Source: Conus ventricosus (Eukaryota; Mollusca; Gastropoda; Neogastropoda; Conidae). From it: a stretch of 64,000 bases of DNA. The notes below the pieces were generated by a model. It did no database searches. It saw nothing but the letters and a program-made list of their open reading frames with translations, and was not told where the DNA came from. Of this stretch, positions 11,401 to 22,135 are shown one piece after another. A program made the position numbers and the translations under genes. The number at the start of each line of letters is the position of its first letter. The first letter of the stretch is position 1. The stretch covers positions 98,085,080 to 98,149,079 of the forward strand of contig CM031602.1 in NCBI GenBank assembly GCA_018398815.1, in the 5' to 3' direction.

Positions 11401-11951
11401 CTTCTTTACCAGAAGGATGGGGGACGAGTACGGAGAACTCGTACGCTCAATGACCCCAACCTTAACATGGCCTGCACCTCCTGTTGGATGGCAGACGCCT
11501 GGGAGTGAGGCAGAGGGTACTGTTTGACTCTAATTGGGGTTTTGGTGGTCAATACCAGAGCACACTCTCCAAGGGTACTGTGCAGGGGATGATATGTGAG
11601 TACATCCTGGAATTCCTGACATAACCTATGCACTTGTTCTGTCTGAGCCAAGGAAAGGTTGGAACCACAACAAACGTCCCGCCACGACTCTTCCTCGACG
11701 AGAGGAACAGTGGGGATGTCCTGAACCACCGATACTGCGTCTTCCTCGCCACACTCAACGACGACAGGAGTGTATCCTGCCTGGCACTGAGTTCGCCGAA
11801 CGTATGCTTTCAGGACGTTGGCGTGATACAAATGTTCCTTCCCTTGCACTCGAATACGGTAATCCCCATCCCTCACGCGACTGCAGACCACGAAAGGGCC
11901 CTGCCAAGCAAGCTGTAGCTTGTTCTTCTTTTGGGACAGGAGAAGAAACAC
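11400..11951 (-). pseudogene. Integrase C-terminal domain joined to RT N-terminus
   Basis: Residues 15-50 of the main ORF (11951-11406) contain LAWQGPFVVCSRVRDGDYRI, then HLYHANVLKAY, the GPF/Y-type C-terminal module of a Ty3 integrase. About 50 residues later comes EFQDVLTYHPLHSTLGEC, then TKTPIRVKQYPLP and an EVQAML helix, the conserved lead-in to reverse transcriptase. A frameshift near 11470-11510 moves the next part (SSPYSSPILLVKKKDGK, the RT entry motif) into another frame. The RT catalytic palm is absent. Finding the integrase C-terminus directly followed by the RT start in one reading frame is strong evidence for PR-IN-RT order. Confidence 0.82.
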
Positions 11952-11969
11952 TTCATCACCCAGCTCGAA

Positions 11970-12236
11970 TCAACGCGCAACGCTGCGCTTGTCATACAAA
12001 GCCTTGTACTTGGCTTTTGCTGACCACAAATGCTGCTGAGAAATTTGGCAGGTGTCAGCGATGCGACCCTTGGGCGTTGTCCTTTGGCAGACATCGCAAT
12101 TGCGGCAGTACTGCCTAACCTGAGAGTTCATTCCCGGCCAGAAAAAGTCCTGTCTTACACGCTCAAGAGTCCGCTTTGAGCCCATATGGCCTGCCATGGG
12201 TGAATCATAGGCCTGCCGGAAAACGGATTCTCTCAA
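11970..12236 (-). pseudogene. Integrase zinc-binding domain; catalytic core missing
   Basis: MRESVFRQAYDSPMAGHMGS followed by KRTLERVRQDFFWPGM and CRNCDVCQR shows an H2C2 zinc-binding domain (His in AGHMG, Cys pair CRNCDVC). In a working integrase about 150 residues with the D,D,E catalytic triad would follow. Here the reading passes after TTPKGR straight to a segment rich in Lys/Tyr (WSAKAKYKALYDKR) that normally lies beyond the core. The catalytic core is therefore deleted. The upstream end overlaps the previous ORF by a few bases in another frame, which points to a one-base indel. Confidence 0.82.
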
Positions 12237-12883
12237 GCTTTGGGGGGACGACTAACTGCTTGACCACCGATCTGCCTGAGTGTAAACCCTAAAGAGGATC
12301 CCTTGTGGAGCTTAAAGCTTACCTTGGCATGTTGGGCAGACTGAGTGGGACGATCCACCAGTTGTCGTAAGCATTGGACATCCAAGTCCCTGGCCTGAAG
12401 ATGAACCATGGTAGCAGGATCGGCCCCTGCAAGAACCTCATCAGAGATTGGTTGTAGAACAGGACGCAATTCCTGTTCCTGCTTCTTTGCATTAGTGTGC
12501 GTGTTAACTCCCACACACGCCTGTATGGGCAGATCCGTAGACACAGATTGACTGCGTCCATCTGCAAATGTGATGGTATTCCCTATGAGAAGGGAATACA
12601 GAGGTCGCTCCACCGCGATGGTCCATACTTCTCCACAGAAGTAGGGGGTGGAGATGGGAATAAGTACAGAAGGATGGGTGGAGGTAAAACCAGCCTCCAA
12701 CCCACACACATCATAATTGGCGCCCCGCTGAGCCTCAGGGGGAACCAAATCCTGGTCCACAAAGAGCGTTAAATGCTCCCGAATCCCTGATGGAGTCGAC
12801 CAAGGAAGAACCAACAACAGAAAGAAACACTGGACACTCTGCATCACCAGAAGCCGGGATGGACCCCACGTTAGCAGTGGCAC
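12233..12883 (-). pseudogene. Retropepsin C-terminal half plus protease-integrase linker
   Basis: A 216-codon ORF. Residues about 55-105 read VLIPISTPYFCGEVWTIAVE and then PLYSLLIGN; the second is the hydrophobic-hydrophobic-IG flap/end motif of an aspartic protease. The N-terminal strand that carries the catalytic D-T/S-G triplet is not present upstream, where the zinc knuckle is followed within a short distance by unrelated sequence. The last 60 residues resemble the linker before the integrase zinc domain. Position between gag and integrase supports the call. Confidence 0.6.
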
Positions 12884-12924
12884 GAGGACGCGGGGAAGGA
12901 TTTAGTCCCATGACTAGTGGCGGC

Positions 12925-12990
12925 TTTAAGGAAATCTTTCTAATGTGGCCGGGACGACCACAAAGAAAACACAGTCAGGGTGCTGAGGTC
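12925..12990 (-). pseudogene. Gag zinc knuckle with last cysteine lost
   Basis: The minus strand reads CFLCGRPGHIRKIS. A retroviral-type knuckle is C-x2-C-x4-H-x4-C; the first three ligands are present, and the fourth position is Ser (TCC), one base from TGC. It lies between gag and the protease remnant, where a nucleic-acid-binding knuckle is expected. Confidence 0.6.
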
Positions 12991-13030
12991 CCTGATGAAC
13001 TGCCTGCTTTGTTCGACCCGCTAGCAGTCG

Positions 13031-14277
13031 TCAAGCCTTACTGCCACTAAGTTCTTTGAGGGTCTTCCTGTCCATGTCTGGGCGATGCCCATAAGCTCTA
13101 CGTGCTTCAGCAAACACCTCAGCAGTTCGAATCGCGGCCGCGAAATCCTTTGGTGCTGTCTCGCCTATACGGATCCTCAACTCTGGGGACACAGTGTTGG
13201 TAAGCTGTTCGATGAGGATCAGATCCTCAAGCTCCAGCTTGGCCAGCTGACGCCAATAGCCTAGCGTTTTGCGCAGCCTATCTCCAAACTGCACAAAGGT
13301 CTCATCGTTATTCTTTCTCATAGATCTGAACTTCCTCCTATACGTTTCTGGGGTAAGATGGTTTATGCAGAGCCAACTGCATATCTGCATAAGACGCACT
13401 TTCTTTTAGAGTAAACACACACTCCCTGGCAGCACCAGAAAACAGGTGCATGGCCTTATGTTCCTCGGACAATTGGTACAAACTGGCTACTCATCAAAGT
13501 GCTCCAAGAACATATCAATGTCTCACGGGGTTTTTGAACTCTGGAAGCTTTAATTTTGGGCCTCTAACTCCATCATTTGCCTGTCGATTAACCACCTGAT
13601 TTACAGATGTGGGAGTCCGCAAAAGAATTGTTCCATCTCTTCCCTATGTTGTGCTGCTTCCTCACGATGGAGGGCTAACTCCTGCTGATAACGCTCTTCA
13701 GTCTTGATCATCTTTTCCTTACGAAGGGTTTCCTGTCTGGCAGTCTTTTCCCTATGCAGTTTCCTGTCTGGCAATTCCTCTCTGCACAAAGCTTCCATCC
13801 TATCTAACTCTTCCCGACGGAGGGCTTCCTGTCTGGCAGCATCATCTCGTCGCTGTCGCTCCAGAAACATCAGGACAGAGGCGAAATCTGAGCAGGAGTC
13901 ATCACTCCGACACAGGAGGAGGACCCGTTTGCCCCATCACTTGGGTCTCGACCTTTCCATGAGGAAAGTCCCCCGGTGCATACTCCCTGCGAGGGGAAGC
14001 ATGGAGAGAGGAGGGTTTCGGCATCCGCGACCCAACAGAAGCCCACAGTTGCCTAACCATACTCTGACGCATCCGAGTGGACGTGTCAGGTGGGGTCTCA
14101 GAAGAGAGATCCCCTAGCAAAGAAGTAGCGAAAGTACTCGCAGGACTATCAGCTACAGCACTGGAGTAGGTACAAGTCCCCGTAGTCAAAGTTGGTACTA
14201 ACAGTAGGGACTATATTTTGAAGACCTTTCTTCTTCGACGCACGCGTTGCCATACCCCCAGCACCGGCCGTTGCCAT
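13031..14277 (-). pseudogene. Gag polyprotein remnant (several frames)
   Basis: The start is probably the ATG at 14277 (MATAGAGGMATRASKKKGLQ). A frame change near 14190 leads into a Ser/Pro-rich stretch (14189-13902), then a Glu/Arg-rich coiled coil (13870-13601, repeats of RREE and LHRE). A further break precedes the capsid-type domain at 13399-13031, which contains ETYRRKFRSMRKNNDETFVQ, then FGDRLRKTL and LIEQLTNTVSPELRIRI, the arrangement of a SCAN-like capsid C-terminal domain. At least two frameshifts separate the pieces. Confidence 0.7.
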
Positions 14278-14898
14278 GACAACTGTGATATCTTGCGGTT
14301 CTCAAATGAAAGGAAAGACAATTCCACTTGAAAAACAGATACTGCGCGAATATGTCACGTGTCTTGGTGATCGACTGTGAGAAACAACAAATCAATAATG
14401 TCAACATACAATCTTTATTGAAAACGAAAAAGACCAAAAGACTCCCATGACCAAGCTACCTTCACGGCCTCGCGCTCAAAACAAGAGCAACAAGACAGTG
14501 AAGTTCCCTAGTCAGCAAAGAGCAACCAACACTCAAATGAAATACAATACATAAGGAGAAAATGTCAAGGTTGCACCCACTCTGGCAACACCGCGGTCCA
14601 CAACAGTGCGGTGGGGCTCACCAACAAATAAATGACAGAAAGAATACAGAGAAAACAAAAAGTGACACTAACGTCCGATACACCCGCTGTACACAATAAC
14701 TAACAGGTACACTCTTGAAGCGATTCAAGTGTCAGGTCACAAAACTGGCAGTTGTCAAGATGAAAACCAATCCGCAACTTGACCATGTTCACACTCTACA
14801 GAGCGGCAGAAGTGTCAAAATAGGAAAAAAGTCTAGTTACATACAAAACAGGAATGGCAGACTGAGTGCCAACAGAAAGGCAAGTTTTACGGCCGTAT
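14278..14898 (-). other. 5' leader of the Gmr1-like element
   Basis: About 620 bp between the primer site and the gag start. No coding region supported. Confidence 0.5.
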
Positions 14899-14937
14899 CT
14901 GCGAGAGGTCCGGGTTCAAATCCCGGATGAGCCACCA
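14899..14937 (-). promoter_or_regulatory. tRNA-Pro-type primer binding site, extended
   Basis: On the plus strand GCGAGAGGTCCGGGTTCAAA, then TCCCGGATGAGCC, then A-CCA at 14934-14937 reproduces the 3' half of a tRNA with the T-arm and acceptor sequence of animal tRNA-Pro. On the minus strand, the element's sense, it begins TGGTGGCTCATCCGGG five bases after the 5' LTR, the required place for a minus-strand primer site. The match extends over about 38 bases, about twice the usual 18. Confidence 0.82.
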
Positions 14938-14941
14938 CACA

Positions 14942-16867
14942 TGTCACGACGGCCCCTGGAGGTCGGCCCTGACAGGATGGGTCTAAGAGGAAGTGAAGGG
15001 AGTCACTGACCTCACCCGCTCTGCAAGACACAGGAAAGATTACAATACAACACACCATTTATTCACACCAACATACACAAAGTCACAAATAAGCATTTCA
15101 ACACACATTTGGTTTGTTCCTTCCGTTGTCCCCCACCCTTACCTCCCCAAAGTTCACTGGGAGTATCATGTCCAATCGGGTGTCCAAACCTGGTCTGTTC
15201 TGAATAGTCTTTCAGTACCGACACCCTCAGCACACACCCACACCACATCCCCAATAGCACGACACAGAGTTAATCACACTTGCTTAGCTGTCACATGGGC
15301 ATCATGAAGTCTGAAACACAGTGTAGAACACATCCATCGGACGTGGTGGTAGTCGTCAAAGGTCCCGGACAGGGGTAGGACCATCCGGTGAAGAACGTGT
15401 GGTCATACACTGCGGCCTCAAGGACGTCAGCCCCGGGTGAAGCCAGCGGGAGGAGGAGGGGAAAAAAAGGAACAGGAAAGGGGTACTAGAACCCCGCAGT
15501 CAGTATGGTATGAAATATGCTGCTAAATCCTAACAGCCACCTGCATAAAGGGCGAGAGGCGGTGTTTGCTGAATACATTAGTAGCACCAGCTCAACACAG
15601 ACCTGAGCGTAAAACAGTAAACAAAACAAATGAGGAATGTTCGCTAAAGGATCTCTCACACGAGACAGGCAAGAAATGACATCGAATTAACAGGTTGAAG
15701 AAAAGAATAGCAATTTATATCTCTGTCCCTCCTTCACATCACGTTCAATGACCATACACATTTTACTTCTTAAGATTTGAAACTGAAAGAGTACAGCATC
15801 ATTGTCTTTACAATTGCCACCACATTTACAACCTAATCATAATTTAATGGCACGATTACCCCCACCTTTTATAGTAACACCTCCAGATAATAATCCCACA
15901 TATCGAATTCCCAGCGAACCTATCTGCAATCTCCCAAACGACTAATCGCGCGTACGCACAGCTCGGCAAACAACAAAACACTCGTTCCCCCTTGCACACA
16001 AACAAGCAGACGGTGGCAAAGGAAATAAACTGAACTCGTCTGACTGAGGCGGACGAGTGAGAACCACGCAAGTCCCAACCCTTAATTACCAGGTTCTCCC
16101 CTATCCTCACCGACTATACCGCATCACCAGATGAGTTGAAAGGAGAGAGAATTTTGGAATTGATTTTGAATGGCCAATTAAAGATCGAATTAACCCTAGA
16201 AAAGTGGTCTCAAACAATATTTCTTTTATAATTTTGAAAACAAAACTACAAAAAATGCGCAAAAGAGAAGAATTAGCCAGCTAACAAAAAAACCCCAAGA
16301 AACGCAAACTGATACTTACTTAACCAGCCTACCCGTGGGTGACCCAAGAAAGTGCGGTCAAGCGACTCCTGCCCTCTTTCCAGTCGAAAGAAACCAGCCG
16401 AGCAATGCGGCAACGTGACATCCCTCCCCAACAGACCGACTGCAGGATGAAGATACTGACTGTACCATCGCAATATGTCGAGAACCAGAACTGAGCGGGC
16501 GCTCCCAGGAGACATCTTCCCTCACAATGAAGAGAAAACCTTTCTAACTCGTTGGCAGCAAACATGCCACCACCATATGGTCACAGAGTGAGACTACCTC
16601 AAGCTAGGGGACTCTGCACGTGCGGGCAGGTAAAAAGACCGGTGAGAGCCGAACGAGCAGTCCAAAAGCAACCAGCCACACGTGAACCTGCAGGGTGAAT
16701 TGCACGACAGTGAAATTTAGAGAGAGAGAAGAGAGTAAACCAACCTAGAGCAGAACGACATTAAGGTCGAACCACTACAAGCCACATTAAGGGATTGATA
16801 CACAACAAAATAAATAAATAAAATAACACTACAACCCAAGATGGACCACATCACAGGCCTCGAGACA
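14942..16867 (-). repeat. 5' LTR of the Gmr1-like element
   Basis: Direct copy of 8985-10897 with TGTCACG start and CGAGACA end (one mismatch in the terminal inverted repeat). It has many single-base indels relative to the other LTR and a contracted GA block (about 16720-16735). Confidence 0.9.
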
Positions 16868-16872
16868 ATCTA
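16868..16872. repeat. Target-site duplication, right (ATCTA)
   Basis: Identical to 8980-8984. Confidence 0.85.
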
Positions 16873-18085
16873 GTTTCCACGATTGGTGAAAACACATTGC
16901 TAAAATTGTCACAGTCACACCACGATTTTTAGAACTCTCGTGAACACGCGATGAGTAGAATTATAAATACATATAGGCATCAAAGGTAAAACTGTTCTAA
17001 AAACAAATCTAAGAGCCGTTTGACCCCCGGCACAGAGATTCAATAGAAGGGTGAACACGGGGGAGGAGAGGAGGGGTGCTTCAGCGGTAATTGTTCATGG
17101 GGCTACATCTGAGGTTTCTGTGATTGGGCCTTCGTTGGGCAAGAATTTACACATTTTTTCCCATTTTTTAATTGAAATTCGGGGGGGGGGATTGGGCTGG
17201 GCATGCACAATCAGAAAAAATTTAATGTGAAAGACGTGTCTATCATACGAACTGAGCAGAAGCCCAAGAAGTTGGAAAACAAAACAATACTATATGGACC
17301 AACGTGTATAAAATGATCACAATATAACTTCCTATATGCGTTTTACAGTGCAACCAGCCTACATGTACCCTTTCTGTGATCAAACGCCCGAACTGAGAAG
17401 CCAAACGCCGAACCCGGAATTTCTAGGAAAAAAAAAAGCACGAGTGTTGCGTTTGTGCATTGGAATGGATCATGTTAACATTTGAACCGCCAGTATTACA
17501 GCAACGACAAACACATCGGCTGATATGGGAGTCAGGGTCAATACAAATCCCTCAGCATATGCTAGGCACACTCCCTTCACCAAAATAGGTGCTGGTCAAA
17601 GGAATCGTCCAATCCTGGAGTCTCTCATTCCTTCTAATCCTCAACCTGCGTTATGGCTGACTGGGGAATGGAGAATAAAAGAGAGAGAAAAGTTTTAATA
17701 ACCCAGGCCATCGACATCACACTAGCCTGATAGCAAGCTAAGATCAATAACAGACAAAATTTAATATAGGCAAATAAAGTAATGTTTCAAATGTATGTAT
17801 AAAATGTAAGATATTCTAATGAACTACAGTATTATGTACTGAATATGTATAAAATGGATGAATATATAATATATATATATCTATATATATAATATAAATT
17901 ATAAATATATAATATATAAAATATATATATATAATATAAATAATGAATATATATATATATATAGATATTATATATATATATAAATATAAATATAGTATAT
18001 ATACAAGAAGAAGATGAGAGAGAGAGATAATAGAGAGAGAGAGGGTGTGCGTGTGCGTGTGTGTGTGTGAGTGTTGTTCTTATGT
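16873..18085. repeat. Left flank of Polinton copy 1, duplicated at 36000-36730
   Basis: From about 17368 the sequence (TGTGATCAA, AGAAGCCAAACGCC, later GGAATGGATCATGT) matches 36005 onward base for base with indels, including the (TA)n block (17860-18000) and GA block. The part at 17135-17320 (GGGCATGCACAATC, CAACGTGTATAAAATG) also matches 57035-57215. No gene. Confidence 0.85.
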
Positions 18086-18430
18086 AGAGTAAACAGAGTA
18101 TTGTAAGAGAACAGCATATTATACCAATCCTGACTCACTTGCTCAACACCGAGTTTTTGGCGAAAGTGCCTAAAAGCAGTGTGAAGGAATGCTTGTGGGT
18201 TTAAATAAATCTTCTATTTATGAACACGGAGGAGAAGCCAGTTTTGGAGCCATAGGCAACGTGCGTATGCCCATCACACACACACACACTACACCGCACA
18301 CCCAAAACACACACACGCTCATACAAAACACGCCGCGCCAGAGAGAGGACAGACAGACACAGACATACAGAGAAGAGATAGACAGAGAGAGACAGCAACA
18401 GACAGAGAGGCGGGCAGACAGACACACACC
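18086..18430 (+). repeat. Left terminal inverted repeat, copy 1
   Basis: Contains TGACTCACTTGCTCAACACC, then GGCGAAAGTGCCTAAAAGC, GCTTGTGGGTTTAAATAA and an internal CA/GACA-rich part ending near GGCGGGCAGACAGACACACA. The same blocks appear reverse-complemented at the right end of copy 2 (52455-52797). The exact outer base is uncertain by about 10 bp. Confidence 0.8.
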
Positions 18431-18559
18431 TACGCAAGCGCATATAACTGTAACCTCTGGCAAGTAAGACGTTCAATAACCAAAAATAACGATTATCAAC
18501 ACACAAACATACTGTGGCAGGTTATCCGTTTTATACTAATTTACTACACTTTTCAGATT

Positions 18560-19450
18560 TTAGTTTTTTGTTTAAACCTATGTTTTTCTTTGGTCGTTTT
18601 CAATAACATCATTTTCCGCGCAAAAACATTCTTCAAATGAGTCTTGTCTTCATGTGAAATAGAACTACAGTTCTTAACTGTTCTCTAAAGTCTTTAAAAC
18701 TGAGTTATATTTCTGTCATAAAATCCACCAGCACTTATCCCAGCAAGTCTTCCGCTGAAAGCTAGTAACGACAAAGTGATTTCCCTTTTTAACAATGTCT
18801 CCTTCTGCTGAAACAGTCATCTATAATAAATAGTGTCTGCGTTCCTCAATCAGTCTATAAAACAGTTCTAACACTCACTCTGTTTATGCAGATCAACTAA
18901 TATATGTCATCATCTGTCCCATAAAAACCTTCTATTATGATATGCTTTGCTCCATTTAAGTGTTGGGCAGAAAATCACAATATGATCAAAATTATAAAAC
19001 GATAAACTTTTATAACTAGGGCGAGGATAAATATTGTTTTTCCCACAACCCAGTCTGTCCACAAATCACTGAACAATGAGGGTTTTTGTCATAAAGTTTA
19101 ACTGCTTCCATATTTTTTAATAACAGAACCTTATCTAATCCTGTTAATTGTTTTTATCATGTCCTCTGTTAAAACTGTTCAGTATAATAAAATCCTATAA
19201 GTCTAAATGCTAAGATTAATCCAATTCAGATCTGTAAGATTGCTTCTATTTAGACTAATATTGATTTGTTGCCTTGTTTGTTATGACCTTAATATCCTCT
19301 CCATTGTTAAGTATGACGACGGTACCTTTAAGTTTTTCAACGTCTAATTTTGGCCAGCTAATTAGAAATCCTTTTAGAAGGACTCACAATGCCCACAACC
19401 CCATTCCCTCTTTACAATCATTTAATACAGAAATTTCAAATATTATTTGA
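18560..19450 (-). pseudogene. FtsK/HerA-type genome-packaging ATPase (copy 1, broken)
   Basis: Homologous to the better-read copy at 37190-38070. The reverse complement of 18640-18790 includes the segment reading LAFSGR and the following region that is intact in copy 2, interrupted here by single-base indels. The role in Polintons is to pump DNA into a preformed capsid. The upstream half is too interrupted to locate the P-loop. Confidence 0.5.
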
Positions 19451-20742
19451 ACGTGTCTCTAATTTCATTTGCGGAAGGAACTGTAATTTTTGTAGTAGCA
19501 TCTTTCAAAACTGATCTCTTCTGTGTAGGATGTACTGGTTATTCCCATACGGCTTTATTTCATCTCTTTCTGACTATTGTCCTCTGTGCAAACTTAACTT
19601 ACAAGTAAAGGGCCAGAGTTTGAATGCTTTTCTGAAACTTTTTGGCGGCTAAAATATTATATGGGCTTATGAATTCCAAATTTTTCTTTCCCATTCAAAA
19701 TATGGTTCTAAGAGCCATTTGATGTCAGGTTTCGAACTATTTTAAATTCATAATGACCAATCATTATTGCTTCTAGATGCGCATGGCTGTTCTAGTTTAG
19801 GAAACTTTTTACTGTCCACTAACCTCTTTGCGTTTTATAATCACCCACTTTAGTGTACTCAAACCCATACAAAGTGCCTATTCTCACCGATCTGTTCAAA
19901 GTCTCGCAAGTCTAGCACGTCTTTAATTCTAAGGTTATACACCTCACAGGCGCCTAATGTAAACTCCTGTTCATCTGGCCCACTCGACATTTAATTTTTA
20001 TTTAGCGTAATAATTTTTATTCCAAAACAATGTGCAGGTTATCACATTTACGACTTCCCGCCCCCGTTTTTGTCTTTGATTTTTATATTAAATGATCCGA
20101 CCCTCCCACAAACTAATCTTTTAACTGTAAATTAGGGAATAGTAATAATTTCACATCGCAATATGCAGCTATCCCTGACGGCAGAGTCTTAAAACAGTTG
20201 AGGGCCTCCATCATAAAAGTTTTCATCAATGCTTAGCTTCATCCAAATGAACAATAGAGTAAATGAATGTAATGCAAGATTAAGCGGACATTCCCCCCTC
20301 AAAATGTAGTTTTCATCAGCGAAACACTAAAACTATGATGGGAGATTGCTAGTTGTAAAGCTAGCATTTTAGCTAGCTCTTTATTCAAAATCGTATATTG
20401 CTCTTCAGGTTGAATGTTAAATTTTGTTTTTAGAATTGCATTGAAAGTTTTTAAGAAGTAATGTCTAAGTTACTCATTGCTTCTTTTAAGTGAGCAAAAA
20501 CCCGTAATAACCATCAGGTATTGTTAACCACTGTTAACGTCGTATTTGTTTCTCCATTCATATTATGTAATCTTATTATTCCCCCCTTGCTTTTCAGTTA
20601 TATTAAACATAAACGACTTTGTAAAATTTTTCAAGGACGCGACCGTTTTGGGCCCCGCAATAGATATCAATACTTGTTCTAAAAAAATCGAAGGACGGTC
20701 TTGAGTTGTTATTGTTACAAACATTTTTTAACATAATTAAAA
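19451..20742 (-). other. Unresolved stretch upstream of the ATPase, possible further minus-strand coding
   Basis: The matching part of copy 2 (38470-38590, minus) reads LELKDPCQTFAELEQIGVIG, which looks coding, but frames break every 50-100 bp. It could be the N-terminal part of the ATPase gene or a separate gene. The expected adenovirus-type cysteine protease of Polintons was not found here or elsewhere. Confidence 0.3.
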
Positions 20743-22100
20743 ATGAGTGCTTTTCAAATATACTGAATGCAAATATTCTGTGGGGCCGCAACCTACAATC
20801 CAAAAAATTAATAGCAAAAAATACTCCTTGACATTGCTGTGACCCAGACTGCCCTCTTTCATAAAAAGGAGAGATACTCCATTGAAGAGCTATCTTAAAC
20901 CCCCCTATTGAAAAAGAGCACATCCATAAAGCGTGTTTAGTCCAACCGTTTCAGTTTTATCAGAACCATTAAACCTTGCGGTGTTTTGTGCATCAACAGG
21001 GTGTGGAGTGTCGAATGCTAATCATTAACATCATCTGATCCTTTGGGTGGGTATCAGTGTACAGAATTCATTTTTTATACACCTTCAGACGTATTTTGAC
21101 TGAACTGCAAGCGCCATTACCGAAAGACAAATCGTTAATTACCATTCAGCAACAGAAATAGACATGAAGGCTTTTGAAAGGATCTGTAAGATTCAATCTT
21201 AACATCAAGACAGACTTTTAGACAAAAGTTGGATCTTGATCAGGCAAAGTCACCCCTTATTTCGGGCACTCACAGAAAGTATAAATAAGTCTTGAAACCT
21301 CCATTCAAAATTGTTTCAGCCCTGGACCAAAGAGCAAGAGCAAAAAACAGCATGGACAACATTTATCTTAGACACATCTAAGGGCCTAACTAAGCGGAAT
21401 AGAACGAATAAACGACTCCTATTCGTACTTACGTTTGGTGTATTGCTCGGTTCGCAAGCACAGGCAAGATCGAGCATAACTGATCTTTCTACTGCTTTGA
21501 CGCACAAAAAAAATACTTAGGCAAATTTAAGAGGACGCCATTAATTCTACAGTTGATTATACCTTCAAGTATTCAAAGTAACCGAACATGTATTACAATA
21601 CGCAAGATGAAATAGACTATGCCCTGTTGGCGACTTGTTTTATACATGCTGCTCTGACCCTCGAACTCCAGATAGGTATCAATAATAAACAATAAAAAAT
21701 AAATTCTTATAGTCAGGCAATGAACAGAAGGTTGGGAAAAACGACATAAATTCTGAGCCAGTAATAATTACAAACATAAAATAACGCCAAGATAAGTCAT
21801 CCCATCCCCGAAGACCAACCCCAAAAGTCTTGAGACTCAGCAAAGCTCGCTGGACACTGTTCGCGATGACCATGAATATGAAAAGACAGCGCTTTGTTTC
21901 ATGATCACCTGGCCTAGGATTACTTGTCTTTAATCATACAAAATAGTAACCCAACAATAAAAAACTAATGCCCATAAGGTGCTCGGCCATAAAGCCAAAC
22001 TACTTTTTCTTGCAGTGACAACAGAAGCAAGCTGACAATACACCCCAATATACCTGGAAAAGCGTTCCAACTGGCTTTACCAGCTAAATTTATAATAAAC
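20743..22100 (+). pseudogene. Polinton structural protein A (copy 1, broken)
   Basis: Starts at ATG 20743 (MSA..., the same start as copy 2 at 39336) after an AT-rich leader. The best-preserved piece is 21311-21520, reading AWTTFILDTSKGLTKRNRTN and later LLGSQAQARSSITDLSTAL. The gene lies upstream of, and parallel to, the capsid gene, with the coiled-coil gene reversed between them. From its size (about 400 codons) and place in the structural block it may be the second capsid-type protein (penton/minor), but no diagnostic fold motif can be read, so the function is inferred from context. Frames shift at several single-base indels. Confidence 0.45.
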
Positions 22101-22135
22101 TTTTGCAAGATGAACAGCTGTTTTATTACCATGAT

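Larger units (their letters stand above)
8985..16867 (-). mobile_element. Gmr1-like Ty3-type LTR retrotransposon, complete insertion, non-autonomous
   Basis: A 7.88-kb insertion with two long LTRs, a 5-bp target duplication, a primer binding site and a polypurine tract, read on the minus strand. Internal order is gag, zinc knuckle, protease remnant, integrase zinc domain, integrase C-terminal part, RT N-terminus, RNase H end. Integrase thus lies upstream of RT, the order known for Gmr1-type Ty3 elements and opposite to standard Ty3/gypsy. The internal region is only 4.04 kb because the catalytic parts of protease, integrase and RT are absent. The two LTRs differ by scattered indels and by the length of a GA repeat. 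Confidence 0.85.

Noticed and set aside
14899..14937. tRNA gene
   Set aside because: Only the 3' half is present, with an encoded CCA and at the exact primer-site position of an LTR element.
19300..19450. Walker A motif of the packaging ATPase (GIVSPSKR-like reading)
   Set aside because: The frame is uncertain and the key GK-S/T order is not met; not reported as a motif.
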